Shown piece by piece: positions 24,220-32,420 of a DNA stretch of 34,281 nucleotides (its first letter is position 1; each line of letters begins with the position of its first letter). Both the position numbers and the translations under genes were made by a program. The notes under the pieces were generated by a model. It was not told where the DNA came from, made no database searches, and saw only the letters and a program-made list of their open reading frames with translations. The DNA comes from JBFEYJ01 sp041562215 (GTDB lineage: Bacteria > Pseudomonadota > Gammaproteobacteria > Thiohalomonadales > Thiohalomonadaceae), in assembly GCA_041562215.1 (NCBI GenBank), contig JBFEYJ010000009.1:1-34281 (forward strand). The letters run 5' to 3'.

Positions 24220-24798
24220 ATGCCACAACTGGTCCTGGCCTCCACCTCACCGTTTCGCAAGCAACTGCTCGAAAAGCTGAAACTGGAATTTACCACTGAC
24301 TCGCCGGATATCGACGAAAGCCGTCTAGTGGGTGAAACGCCGGAAGCGCTGGTGGCCCGCCTGGCAGAACAGAAGGCGGTGGCGGTAGCCGAACGACACC
24401 CGAACAGCCTCATCATCGGGTCCGATCAGGTCGCAGTCAACGATGGAGAGATCCTGGGCAAACCCGGCAACCACGACAAAGCCGTTGCACAGCTACAGTC
24501 GACCTCCGGCCAACGGGTCACCTTCCTCACAGGGCTCTGCCTGTATAACAGCGCCACTGGCGACAGTCAGGTGGAGGTGGTGCCCTTTGGCGTGGTCTTT
24601 CGCGAATTGAGCGAAAGTCAAATTGAGAATTATCTCAACGCTGAACAGCCATACAACTGCGCAGGCAGTTTCAAGTCCGAGGCGATGGGCATTGCCCTGT
24701 TTGAACGGCTGGAGGGTGAGGATCCCAACACACTGATCGGCCTTCCACTGATACGTTTGGTGCGGATGCTTGAGGCAGAAGGCGTTAGGGTTATATAG
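24220..24798 (+). CDS. yceF: Maf-family nucleotide pyrophosphatase, YceF type (m7GTP)
   Basis: Maf proteins hydrolyse modified nucleoside triphosphates. The YceF group prefers 7-methyl-GTP. The 192-residue protein begins LVLASTSPFRKQLLEKL and contains DIDES, LIIGSDQVAV with the catalytic Asp, and NCAGSFKSEAMGIALFERLEGEDPNT, all typical of YceF. The ATG at 24220 follows AAGAGGAA; the frame upstream to 24145 lacks homology. In Pseudomonas and E. coli this gene lies next to yceD. Here pycA-pycB separates them and yceF is on the opposite strand to yceD. It converges on the lipase gene with 32 bp between stops. Confidence 0.93.
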   Translation: MPQLVLASTSPFRKQLLEKLKLEFTTDSPDIDESRLVGETPEALVARLAEQKAVAVAERHPNSLIIGSDQVAVNDGEILGKPGNHDKAVAQLQSTSGQRVTFLTGLCLYNSATGDSQVEVVPFGVVFRELSESQIENYLNAEQPYNCAGSFKSEAMGIALFERLEGEDPNTLIGLPLIRLVRMLEAEGVRVI

Positions 24799-24813
24799 TC
24801 AGTCGGTAGTCGG

Positions 24814-24831
24814 ACCGGGGTTATCCCCGGT
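24814..24831. terminator. Hairpin between convergent yceF and lipase genes
   Basis: The perfect 7-bp stem ACCGGGG / CCCCGGT has a TTAT loop, fills the gap between two converging stops and touches the lipase stop codon. There is no T-tract on either strand, so termination is only inferred. Confidence 0.4.
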
Positions 24832-25802
24832 CACCCTGCCGCCTGCAACCTGTTAGGTTCAGAAGCATCCGGCTCGCCTTCTTCCCCCATAAAACGTAGT
24901 AAGTAGGTGCCATAGGCGAGATGTTCACATGTATCCAGTTTCCTGTCGATCCCCCATGAACTCAAAAGAAAGTCGCTAAGCAGACTGTCCTCATAGAGCC
25001 GCCACTCAGCAGCGCCCTTGTTTTCCTGATAGTCGATTGAGGGGATAAGGACGATGCGTTCTCCCTGATGACGATAACGATGCATGATAGTGGCCAATGG
25101 CAACATCCATACTGCATCCAACTTATTGATTACCGTCAACACATTAAGATGAGAGTAATCATCATCAGTCAACTTGGGACCGGCAAAGTTATAGATCTTC
25201 TTGACATCATATCCGCGGGTATCGAGGAACCAGCCGACAGCAACGCTAGTCACCCCACCCAGCGATCCTCCGGCGACCGTGAGAGAGTAACCCTTATGTA
25301 CAAGTAACGGCTCCAGATCTTTCAGAAGTTCCAACGAAATATCACGATAACCCCGGTGGATAGTCGCTTTAAGCTCACTATCCCATTCGAACTCCGGCGT
25401 GAAGTTGTCTATCCAGTTACACTCATTCTCAGAGCCCCGTATCGCCACATGATAGTGCTTGTTTGGCTCATCGGTGAGTAAAGTGTAGCGAACATCCTTC
25501 GCCTCACCCACATGATAATCATCATAGCCGGGAAAGGTCTTTTCCAGGATCTCCTCGTTATCCATGGCAAAGATACGGATCGCCTGCCTTGCCGCAAACC
25601 CAAGACCAGTCAGCTGGGTTGAGTCGGGAACATAAGGTACGGATGCCATGGCATGGAGTTTATTCCTAAGCGCGACAGGAACAAACCTGAAGGGAAGAAT
25701 AATAAAGCCTTTCAGGTAAAGCCGAGTGATTGAAAAAAACGAGAGAAAGAAAGAGAGCTTTGATTTATCCCACGTCGATTTCAGCACGAATTTATAATCC
25801 AT
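24831..25802 (-). CDS. Class-3-like lipase, alpha/beta hydrolase
   Basis: This predicted lipase has 323 residues from the ATG at 25802, which has AGGAGG 6 nt upstream. A TTG at 25808 overlaps that site and is unlikely. The candidate triad is S180 in VAGGSLGGV, D229 in INKLDAVWM and H294 in CEHLAYG. The strand VAIRGSENECNWIDNF matches the oxyanion region of class 3 lipases (VxFRGTxSxxDWxxN). The nucleophile elbow reads GGSLGG rather than the usual GHSLGG. There is no cleavable signal, but residues about 15-45 are hydrophobic and basic, suggesting membrane association. Substrate is unknown. Genes differing from this one occupy the place in related genomes, so it may be an insertion in the core block. 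Confidence 0.8.
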   Translation of the reverse strand: MDYKFVLKSTWDKSKLSFFLSFFSITRLYLKGFIILPFRFVPVALRNKLHAMASVPYVPDSTQLTGLGFAARQAIRIFAMDNEEILEKTFPGYDDYHVGEAKDVRYTLLTDEPNKHYHVAIRGSENECNWIDNFTPEFEWDSELKATIHRGYRDISLELLKDLEPLLVHKGYSLTVAGGSLGGVTSVAVGWFLDTRGYDVKKIYNFAGPKLTDDDYSHLNVLTVINKLDAVWMLPLATIMHRYRHQGERIVLIPSIDYQENKGAAEWRLYEDSLLSDFLLSSWGIDRKLDTCEHLAYGTYLLRFMGEEGEPDASEPNRLQAAG

Positions 25803-25861
25803 GTCCAACCTCCTGCATGAGACTTTTGTTCATATTTTTCAAAGACATTCATTAACGAACT

Positions 25862-25891
25862 CCCCTGGCCGGAATACGACCGACCAAGGGG
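25862..25891. other. Hairpin between sppA and the lipase gene
   Basis: CCCCTGGCCGG and CCGACCAAGGGG pair with one bulge and one G-U, giving about 11 bp around a 7-nt loop. It is 46 nt past the sppA stop on the minus strand. No T-tract follows there, so it may be an mRNA end stabiliser rather than a terminator. Confidence 0.35.
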
Positions 25892-25936
25892 ATTTCTCTT
25901 ATAATGTTATTGCTTAACGTCGAGTTATATTGACGA

Positions 25937-26926
25937 TTACCGGAGGGTATTAAAGCCAATCCCTATCTGCTCACTCAGCACATTCGCCATGGAGGCCCCC
26001 AGTCGATCGGCGAAGCGCTTGAAAAAATCGGGTTTGGGGGTGAAATCGACCACATTCCCGGCACCGATCACCTCACGTGCAACGTAATCAACATCTCCAA
26101 TCTCATCAGCCAGGCCTAGCGTGATCCCCTCCCGACCGGTCCAGAACTTGCCGGAGAAGATTTCCGGATCATCCTTCAGCCGCTCACCGCGCCCTTCCTT
26201 CACCGCATCAATGAACTGCTGATGGATCTGACCCAACAGTTGCTTGATGTGGGTGACATCTTCCCTTTTGAGTGGCTCAAAGGGATCGAGCATGCCCTTG
26301 TTCTCACCGGCCGTAAGCAGACGACGCTCCACACCGAGCTTTTCCATGGTGCCGACAAAACCGAAGCCGTTCATCAAGACACCGATAGAACCGACGATAC
26401 TGGCGGGATTGACGTAAATATTGTCTGCTGCCGAGGAGATGTAATAGGCGCCTGATGCACCGACATCGACAATCACCGCATGAACGGGGATATCGGGATG
26501 CAGACTGCGCAGGCGACGGATCTCACGGTAGACATAGTCGGACTGGACCGGACTACCGCCGGGGCTGTTGATGCGCAACACAACTCCCTTGGTATTCTTG
26601 TTTTCGAAGGCGTTGCGTAACCCCTTGACGATAATATCGGCATTGGCCTTGCTGGCATCGGAAATCATTCCGTTAACCTCTACCATGGCGGTATGCTCGC
26701 CACCCTTGAGCCGGGCATCCCCAAGGTCCGGTCCGCGGAACGCCAGAAACAGCAACAGAAAGAGGTACGAAAAGAGCACCAGTTTGAAGAAGATATTCCA
26801 GCGACGGGCGCGTTGCTGCTCCGCCAGTGAGGCGAAACTCAGGCGATTGAGCAGTTCGCGCTCCCACATCGAACCGCATTTGCCCTGTTCATCTTGTAGT
26901 TCGTTTTCCGGCATCATTGGCTCCAT
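25937..26926 (-). CDS. sppA: Signal peptide peptidase SppA-type S49 protease (short form)
   Basis: An inner-membrane serine protease that digests released signal peptides. The 329-residue protein is the short single-domain form. It has one membrane anchor (about 44-62), the S49 motifs LRINSPGGSPVQSDYVY, nucleophile S158 in DVGASGAYYISS and general base K210 in GENKGMLDPFEP. The first ATG (26926) has a poor ribosome site. The ATG at 26914 has GGAG 6 nt upstream and may be the real start, which would shorten the protein by four residues. It follows the HAD gene by 7 nt, in the conserved rluC-HAD-sppA order. Confidence 0.93.
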   Translation of the reverse strand: MEPMMPENELQDEQGKCGSMWERELLNRLSFASLAEQQRARRWNIFFKLVLFSYLFLLLFLAFRGPDLGDARLKGGEHTAMVEVNGMISDASKANADIIVKGLRNAFENKNTKGVVLRINSPGGSPVQSDYVYREIRRLRSLHPDIPVHAVIVDVGASGAYYISSAADNIYVNPASIVGSIGVLMNGFGFVGTMEKLGVERRLLTAGENKGMLDPFEPLKREDVTHIKQLLGQIHQQFIDAVKEGRGERLKDDPEIFSGKFWTGREGITLGLADEIGDVDYVAREVIGAGNVVDFTPKPDFFKRFADRLGASMANVLSEQIGIGFNTLR

Positions 26927-26933
26927 TGTCGTC

Positions 26934-27620
26934 TTATTGTTGGTTGGTGGCGCTCATTTTGAGATGGTATTGCTGCAACCAGCCATCCAGCTCATCAATG
27001 GCATCGAGGCAATGCAGTGGACGGTGCCGCAGCAACCTCTCCTTCTCATGCACGCCATAGCTGACAGCCAGTGAATGGGTACGGGCATTGGTCGCCATCT
27101 GCATGTCGTATTCTGTATCGCCAATCATAAGGGTTTCACCCGGCTCAGCCCCAAGTTCGTTCATCAGCTCCTCAAGCATCTGGGGGTGCGGCTTGGAGAA
27201 AGTCTCATCCGCGCATCGGGTGGCGTGGAAATAGTTGCCCAGCCCGGTCTCCTCTAGCACCCTGTCGAGACCTCGTCGCCCCTTGCCAGTAGCTACAGCG
27301 AGAAGATATCCGGCCTCCCCTAGACCACGCACTGTCTCCTCAGCGCCCGGAAAGAGTTCAGAGCGGGTCGGATTGGCTGTCAGGAAATGGTACCGATAGC
27401 GATCGGTCATTGATGTAACAAGTGTGTTATCACAGCCCGGATAGAGAGAACTGATCGCCTCATGCAGCCCCAACCCAATGATATTACTGATAGATGCAAC
27501 ATCTCGGGATTCCAGGCCCAAATCCTCGATTGCCGCCTGCATACAGGAAACGATTCGAGCCTCGGAGTCCATCAGGGTACCGTCCCAATCGAACACCAGG
27601 AGGTTTAGTCGTTGTGTCAT
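26934..27620 (-). CDS. HAD-superfamily phosphatase, Gph/YieH-like
   Basis: A 228-residue HAD subfamily IA hydrolase. Motif I is DWDGTLMDS with nucleophile D11 and acid D13. Motif II is VATGKG, motif III is the Lys of FSKPHPQML, and motif IV is IGDTEYDMQMA. A helical cap lies at about 18-85. Phosphoglycolate phosphatase or another small phosphomonoesterase activity is likely, but the substrate cannot be read. The ATG overlaps the rluC stop by four bases (ATGA), so it is translated with rluC. Pseudomonas has a homologous hydrolase gene between rluC and sppA. Confidence 0.9.
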   Translation of the reverse strand: MTQRLNLLVFDWDGTLMDSEARIVSCMQAAIEDLGLESRDVASISNIIGLGLHEAISSLYPGCDNTLVTSMTDRYRYHFLTANPTRSELFPGAEETVRGLGEAGYLLAVATGKGRRGLDRVLEETGLGNYFHATRCADETFSKPHPQMLEELMNELGAEPGETLMIGDTEYDMQMATNARTHSLAVSYGVHEKERLLRHRPLHCLDAIDELDGWLQQYHLKMSATNQQ

Positions 27621-28567
27621 GCCTTCGTTTCCAATCTTTTCAATAGGGTTTTCAAGGTTTCTTCCATTGGTGCCTCCACGTGAATGGTGGCGATATCCGG
27701 CAAGGTAAAGCGCAACTCAGCTGCGTGCAAAAAAAGCCGCTTCAGGCCACGTGAGGACATCTCTTGGTTGAATGCCGCATCACCGTACTTGTCATCGCCG
27801 GCGATTGGGTGGCCGCAGAACTGAGCATGCACGCGAACCTGATGGGTGCGTCCGGTTACCAGCTTGACTCGCATCAGGCTGCAATCCTTGTATATGGCGA
27901 TTGGGGTAAAAATACTCAAGGAGGGTTTACCGTCCTCACTAACCCGCACTACCCTTTCACCTGATTTGAGCACATTCTTCCTCAACGGCGCCTCAACACG
28001 CCGCTTACCACCTTGCCAACGCCCCTGCACCAGGGCCAGATAATGCTTATCCATACCGCCCTCACGGAGGAGTTCATGAAATGCACGCAGAACGCTGCGT
28101 TTTTTGGCGATAACCAGACAGCCACTGGTATCTCTGTCCAGGCGGTGAGCGAGTTCAAGAAAACGGGCATCAGGTCGGAGGGCACGTAGCGCCTCAATGA
28201 CGCCAAAGCTCACTCCACTACCTCCGTGGACGGCAAGGCCCGAGGGCTTGTTCAAGACCAGCAAACCTTTGTCTTCATAAAGGATATTCTGTTCGATCAG
28301 GCTCAAAATACGATTACCGGGAATCACCGGTTCACTGGTCTCACTGACCCGAATCGGTGGAATTCTCACCAGATCTCCGATTTTTAACCGATATTCGGGC
28401 TTGATACGGCCACGATTGACCCGAACCTCTCCCTTTCGAAGGATCCGGTAAATCCGGCTTTTAGGTACACCCTTGAGAGTTTTGAGCAGGAAGTTGTCGA
28501 TGCGCTGACCGACCCCGTCCTCTCCTACCTCAATCTCACGGACGGAATTTGCTTGATTATGGCTCAT
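27617..28567 (-). CDS. rluC: 23S rRNA pseudouridine synthase (RluC type)
   Basis: RluC modifies 23S rRNA uridines 955, 2504 and 2580 in E. coli. An N-terminal S4 RNA-binding domain (about 20-75: QRIDNFLLKTLKGVPKSRIY) is followed by the RluA-type catalytic domain with D144 in HRLDRDTSGCL. LNKPSGLAVHGG, VKLVTGRTHQVRVH and GHPIAGDDKYG complete the family set. I chose the ATG at 28567 (316 residues). The frame can be extended to 28609 with no homology. It is divergent from rne, the classical rne-rluC arrangement. Confidence 0.94.
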   Translation of the reverse strand: MSHNQANSVREIEVGEDGVGQRIDNFLLKTLKGVPKSRIYRILRKGEVRVNRGRIKPEYRLKIGDLVRIPPIRVSETSEPVIPGNRILSLIEQNILYEDKGLLVLNKPSGLAVHGGSGVSFGVIEALRALRPDARFLELAHRLDRDTSGCLVIAKKRSVLRAFHELLREGGMDKHYLALVQGRWQGGKRRVEAPLRKNVLKSGERVVRVSEDGKPSLSIFTPIAIYKDCSLMRVKLVTGRTHQVRVHAQFCGHPIAGDDKYGDAAFNQEMSSRGLKRLFLHAAELRFTLPDIATIHVEAPMEETLKTLLKRLETKA

Positions 28568-28592
28568 GCGCCCATGATAGCAAGAGGGACCA

Positions 28593-28621
28593 TTGAAGCA
28601 CCATCCCAAGACTGATATAGT
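28593..28621 (+). promoter_or_regulatory. Probable rne promoter
   Basis: TTGAAG (28593-28598), a 17-nt spacer and TATAGT (28616-28621) match consensus at four and five of six positions. Transcription from about 28628 would give an rne leader of roughly 310 nt, similar in scale to the 361-nt E. coli leader through which RNase E regulates itself. Confidence 0.5.
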
Positions 28622-28861
28622 TGATAAGACTCAAAGAGGATCCGGTGCTTTCGGTAAGAGCAAGGCATACCCGCCGGACATACAATGAGCGATCTGAATT
28701 ATGACGCCTGCCGATGTTCGACGGGCGGTTTTGGATAAACTGTGTATCAGGGAAAGGTCCTGTTACACCCAAACAACAGCGCTCCCGCCTCCATAACAGG
28801 AAAGGCTGGACCAGCTACGCAGAGTGAAACGTCTGCTGCCCTTGGCAGCGAATGATTTGTG

Positions 28862-28894
28862 ATCCGCCCCATTGCGGATTATCGCTCTGGCGAT
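28862..28894 (+). promoter_or_regulatory. Two tandem hairpins in the rne 5' leader
   Basis: ATCCGC/GCGGAT (28862-28879, loop CCCATT) and ATCGC/GCGAT (28881-28894, loop TCTG) lie one base apart. They end 45 nt before the rne ATG. They may be the local counterpart of the E. coli rne leader hairpins used for autoregulation. Confidence 0.45.
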
Positions 28895-28939
28895 CCCGCG
28901 TCCCGAGAGGATGGTGGTTGAGCGCCTGTGAGAGAGAAA

Positions 28940-31900
28940 ATGAAAAGAATGTTATTTAACGCAACTCAACCTGAAGAGTTGCGTGTCGCGCTGGTTGACG
29001 GCCAGCGTCTTTACGACCTGGATATTGAAAGTTCCGCAAGGGAGCAGAAAAAATCCAATATTTACAAAGGTCGTATCACCCGTATTGAGCCCAGTCTCGA
29101 AGCGGCATTTGTCGATTACGGCGCCGATCGCCACGGCTTCCTCCCCCTAAAGGAAATTTCCCGCAGCTACTTCAGACCCAATGCCGAGATCTCCGGGCGC
29201 ATCAGTATCCAGGAGGTCATGAAAGAGGGACAGGAGGTCGTGGTCCAGATTGACAAGGAAGAGCGAGGCAACAAAGGCGCCGCGCTAACCACCTTCATCA
29301 GTCTGGCCGGTCGCTATCTGGTCCTGATGCCGAACAACCCCCGCGCGGGCGGTGTCTCGCGTCGCATCGAGGGTGAAGACAGAAGTGAAATCCGCGATGC
29401 CATGAGCCAGCTCGAGATCCCGACTGATATGGGGGTCATCGTTCGCACTGCAGGTGTTGGTAAAAGTGCCGAAGAGCTGCAGTGGGACTTGAATTATCTG
29501 GTACAAGTATGGAGTGCCATTGAGGAAGCCGCGACCAAGCGCAAGGCACCTTTCCTGGTCTACCAGGAGAGCAATGTCGTTATTCGTGCTATCCGTGACT
29601 ACCTGCGTACCGATATCAACGAAATCCTCATTGATGATGAAGAGGTTTACGGACAGGCGCGGGACTTTATGGAAAAGGTCATGCCGCAAAACCTGAACAA
29701 GCTCAAGCTTTATCAGGACCGCGTACCGCTATTTACCCGTTACCAGCTCGAAACCCAGATTGAGTCTGCATTCCAGCGCGAGGTCAGCCTGCCCTCTGGC
29801 GGCTCCGTTGTCATCGACCATACCGAGGCCCTGATCTCCATCGATATCAACTCCGCCAGAGCCACCAAAGGCAGCGATATCGAGGAGACAGCACTCAACA
29901 CCAATCTGGAAGCATCCGATGAAATCGCACGCCAGCTGCGCCTGCGCGATCTCGGCGGCTTGGTGGTGATTGACTTCATCGACATGGGTCCCGCACGCAA
30001 CCAGCGCGAGGTGGAGAACCGCCTTCGCGATGCTCTGAAAATGGACCGTGCCCGCGTACAGGTGGGCCGTATATCCCGCTTCGGCTTGCTGGAGATGTCT
30101 CGCCAGCGTCTACGCCCTTCACTGGGAGAGTCCAGCCAAATCGTATGCCCACGTTGTAACGGACAAGGCACCATTCGCGGTATCGAATCGCTCTCCCTGT
30201 CCATTCTTCGCATCATCGAAGAAGAGGCAATGAAAGAGAAGACCGGGCAGATCAAGGCCCAGTTGCCGGTAGAAGTGGCAACTTTCCTGCTGAATGAAAA
30301 ACGTTCAGTAATCTCCGAAATCGAGGCACGTCAAAAACTCTCAATCCTCCTCATCCCAAATGCCCATCTGCAGACACCTCAATATGAGGTCCATCGCATC
30401 CGCAGTGATGAGCTCCCGGAACAAGAGAAACCCAGTTACGAACAGGCAACCCATGCGGAAGAGGTTGCAGAGACCATTAGTCAAAAGCCCGCCACCAAGC
30501 GTGAAGAACCGGCAGTAAGGATGGTCAGCCAGACTACCGCCCCACCGGTCGCTGCCGTTGAACCATCGAAGCCTGTTGCCCAGGCCGGTTTCCTGCGTCG
30601 CCTGTTCGGTGCCCTCTTCTCTACGGAAGGTGAGGTAAAAGAGGAGAAAAAAGCTGCCGGGAGACCCCGTGGCCGTCACACTCCTGCTCAGGAGCGCCGT
30701 ACACGCAACGCTCAGCCCCAGGAACGTGGAGGCTCACGTCGCCGCAGCCGCGACCGCCAACCAACCAAACCTCAGCAGCAAGAACAAGCCGCCAAGGCTG
30801 AGGCCACAAAAGCACCGCAAGCCAAATCGGCAGCTGAGAAGGATGGCCGTCCAGCCGCTACTGATACCGGTGAGCGTGGAACCCGCCGTGGCAAACGAGG
30901 CGGACGTCGCCGTGGCGGACGCCGTAGCGGCAGTGTCGCAGAAGCCGGCAGCACAGTTGAGTCGACCATGACGGAAACTGCAGCCTCTGGCACCAGTGAG
31001 GCGCCGGTTGAAAAAGAGAGCCGCCGGGACGATTCACACAACCGTCGTCGGCAGCGTTCACGGAATGTAGTAGAGAGTCCTGCCCGCATAGCCGCGCGCG
31101 AAGGTGGAGAGAGCGGTATCGGACGAGCGGCTGCGACCCGAAAACCTGAGACAGCGACTCAACCTGATGAATACGGAAAAAAAGCCGCTAAATCCACCGC
31201 CCTGTTAGCAGCAGCCGAAGCGACTTCGGAGCCCATGCAGCCATCATCACAACCTGAAATAGAGACCACGCCAAAGTCGGTAGAGAAAAAATCTCAGCCA
31301 GCGCCTGAGTCTGTACAGGAGATGGCAGAAGGCGTATCTCCACCGATAACGGAGTCAGCACCTGAGCCGGTCGAGAGCGAGTCTCAACCGGCAACTGAGT
31401 CTGTGACGGAGCCAGAGACTGCCCCCCAACCAGTGATGGAATCAGCATCGGAGATGAACAAGGCCGAACCTCAACCTGCAGTCGAGTCTACAGAGACCGC
31501 CACCCAACCTGTGATAAAGTCTGCACCTGAGGTGGTCGAGACAGATTCTCAAGCTGAATCTGTGCCTGGGCTGGTAGAGAGCGAATCTCAACCTGCTTCT
31601 GAGCCTGAAGAGACCGCACTCCAGCCTGTTAAGGAACCGGCACCTGAGCCAGTCGAGACAGATTCTCAAGCTGAATCTGCGCCTGGGCTGGTAGAGAGTG
31701 AATCTCAACCTGGTTCTGAGCCTGAAGAGACCGCACTCCAGCCTGTTAAGGAATCGGCACCTGAGCCAGTCGACACAGATTATCAAGCTGAATCTGCGCC
31801 TGGGCTGGTAGAGAGCGAATCTCAACCTGCTGCAGAGTCCGCATTAAAAAGCGCAAGCGCACCCCAGCCGGTGATGGAATCTGCATCTGAGCCAGTCGAG

Positions 31901-32227
31901 ACAGATTCTCAAACTGAAGCTGCTGTTGTGCCTGCCGAGACTGAATCTCAAACGATAGCTGAGACTGCGTCTGAGGTGAAAGAAGCCGCACCGCAACCGA
32001 CAGCCGAGTCTAAATCTGGACAGGAAGAGACAAAGCAACCGTCGGAGATGGAGCCAACACAAGAGCCGGCCGGAGAAGAGCAACAAGCCCTTGGCGGATC
32101 TTCAGCCGAACAAGCCGATACCAAAGTGAAACCTAAACTGCAGCAGGTTGAGACACGTAAGCCTTCTGACAGTCACAGTGATCCCGCCACCTCTTCAGAT
32201 ACCAAGGAAAACGACTCCGGCTCCTGA
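28940..32227 (+). CDS. rne: Ribonuclease E with expanded repetitive C-terminal tail
   Basis: RNase E is the main endoribonuclease of mRNA decay and stable RNA processing and the scaffold of the degradosome. It has 1095 residues from the ATG at 28940 (MKRMLFNATQPEELRVALVD); a GTG at 28928 is less likely. The catalytic half has an S1 domain (about 37-120), active-site D302 (IDINSARA) and D345 (VVIDFIDM), and the Zn-link C403-PR-C406. The tail opens with a probable membrane-targeting amphipathic helix, GFLRRLFGALFS (550-561). Arg-rich RNA-binding stretches follow (about 575-615 and 645-665). From about 750 to 1060 it is a long Glu/Ser/Pro/Gln-rich region with 39-residue repeats that E. coli lacks. 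Partner-binding motifs there are not identifiable by eye. Confidence 0.96.
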   Translation: MKRMLFNATQPEELRVALVDGQRLYDLDIESSAREQKKSNIYKGRITRIEPSLEAAFVDYGADRHGFLPLKEISRSYFRPNAEISGRISIQEVMKEGQEVVVQIDKEERGNKGAALTTFISLAGRYLVLMPNNPRAGGVSRRIEGEDRSEIRDAMSQLEIPTDMGVIVRTAGVGKSAEELQWDLNYLVQVWSAIEEAATKRKAPFLVYQESNVVIRAIRDYLRTDINEILIDDEEVYGQARDFMEKVMPQNLNKLKLYQDRVPLFTRYQLETQIESAFQREVSLPSGGSVVIDHTEALISIDINSARATKGSDIEETALNTNLEASDEIARQLRLRDLGGLVVIDFIDMGPARNQREVENRLRDALKMDRARVQVGRISRFGLLEMSRQRLRPSLGESSQIVCPRCNGQGTIRGIESLSLSILRIIEEEAMKEKTGQIKAQLPVEVATFLLNEKRSVISEIEARQKLSILLIPNAHLQTPQYEVHRIRSDELPEQEKPSYEQATHAEEVAETISQKPATKREEPAVRMVSQTTAPPVAAVEPSKPVAQAGFLRRLFGALFSTEGEVKEEKKAAGRPRGRHTPAQERRTRNAQPQERGGSRRRSRDRQPTKPQQQEQAAKAEATKAPQAKSAAEKDGRPAATDTGERGTRRGKRGGRRRGGRRSGSVAEAGSTVESTMTETAASGTSEAPVEKESRRDDSHNRRRQRSRNVVESPARIAAREGGESGIGRAAATRKPETATQPDEYGKKAAKSTALLAAAEATSEPMQPSSQPEIETTPKSVEKKSQPAPESVQEMAEGVSPPITESAPEPVESESQPATESVTEPETAPQPVMESASEMNKAEPQPAVESTETATQPVIKSAPEVVETDSQAESVPGLVESESQPASEPEETALQPVKEPAPEPVETDSQAESAPGLVESESQPGSEPEETALQPVKESAPEPVDTDYQAESAPGLVESESQPAAESALKSASAPQPVMESASEPVETDSQTEAAVVPAETESQTIAETASEVKEAAPQPTAESKSGQEETKQPSEMEPTQEPAGEEQQALGGSSAEQADTKVKPKLQQVETRKPSDSHSDPATSSDTKENDSGS
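31535..31831 (+). repeat. In-frame 117-bp tandem repeats in the rne tail
   Basis: Copies start at 31535, 31652 and 31769. Copies 1 and 2 differ at 4 of 117 positions. Copy 3 follows for 63 bp and then diverges, and a weaker copy starts at 31895. Each unit codes 39 residues beginning VETDSQAES and including GLVESESQP. The spacing keeps frame (residues 866, 905, 944). High identity points to recent duplication. Confidence 0.9.
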
Positions 32228-32244
32228 TCGGGAGCTATCACGGG

Positions 32245-32267
32245 AGGCGGTACTCATTGTACCGCCT
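32245..32267 (+). terminator. Hairpin 18 nt after the rne stop
   Basis: The perfect 9-bp stem AGGCGGTAC / GTACCGCCT has a TCATT loop. No T-tract follows, so it may be an mRNA 3' stabiliser or part of a termination region together with the larger palindrome that follows. Confidence 0.5.
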
Positions 32268-32271
32268 GTCC

Positions 32272-32353
32272 CATAATTCTCATCCCCCTGCTTCTCCTGG
32301 ATGTCACTATACTTTAGTGACCTTGCCCTGGAAGCAAGGGGATGAGAATTATG
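32272..32353. repeat. 82-nt nested palindrome between rne and the PhnD-like gene
   Basis: The 23-nt outer arms (32272-32294 and 32331-32353) match at 22 of 23 positions in inverted orientation. They enclose an inner perfect 7-bp inverted repeat GTCACTA/TAGTGAC (32303-32309, 32315-32321). There is no T-tract and no obvious target-site duplication. A further CATAATTC lies just beyond, near 32364. The element could be a small non-autonomous repeat element, a structured RNA, or a strong mRNA end. Confidence 0.75.
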
Positions 32354-32420
32354 TTATTTTGCAGGCATAATTCGTCACAAAAAACGCTCAATAATCAAGA
32401 CAAACCAGAGGGAAATGGCT

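Noticed and set aside
31442..31825. Arg/Leu-rich minus-strand repeat frame opposite the rne tail
   Set aside because: It mirrors the rne tandem repeats; the repeat opens several antisense frames.
31535..31831. CRISPR-like repeat array
   Set aside because: The repeats are contiguous 117-bp in-frame coding units without spacers.
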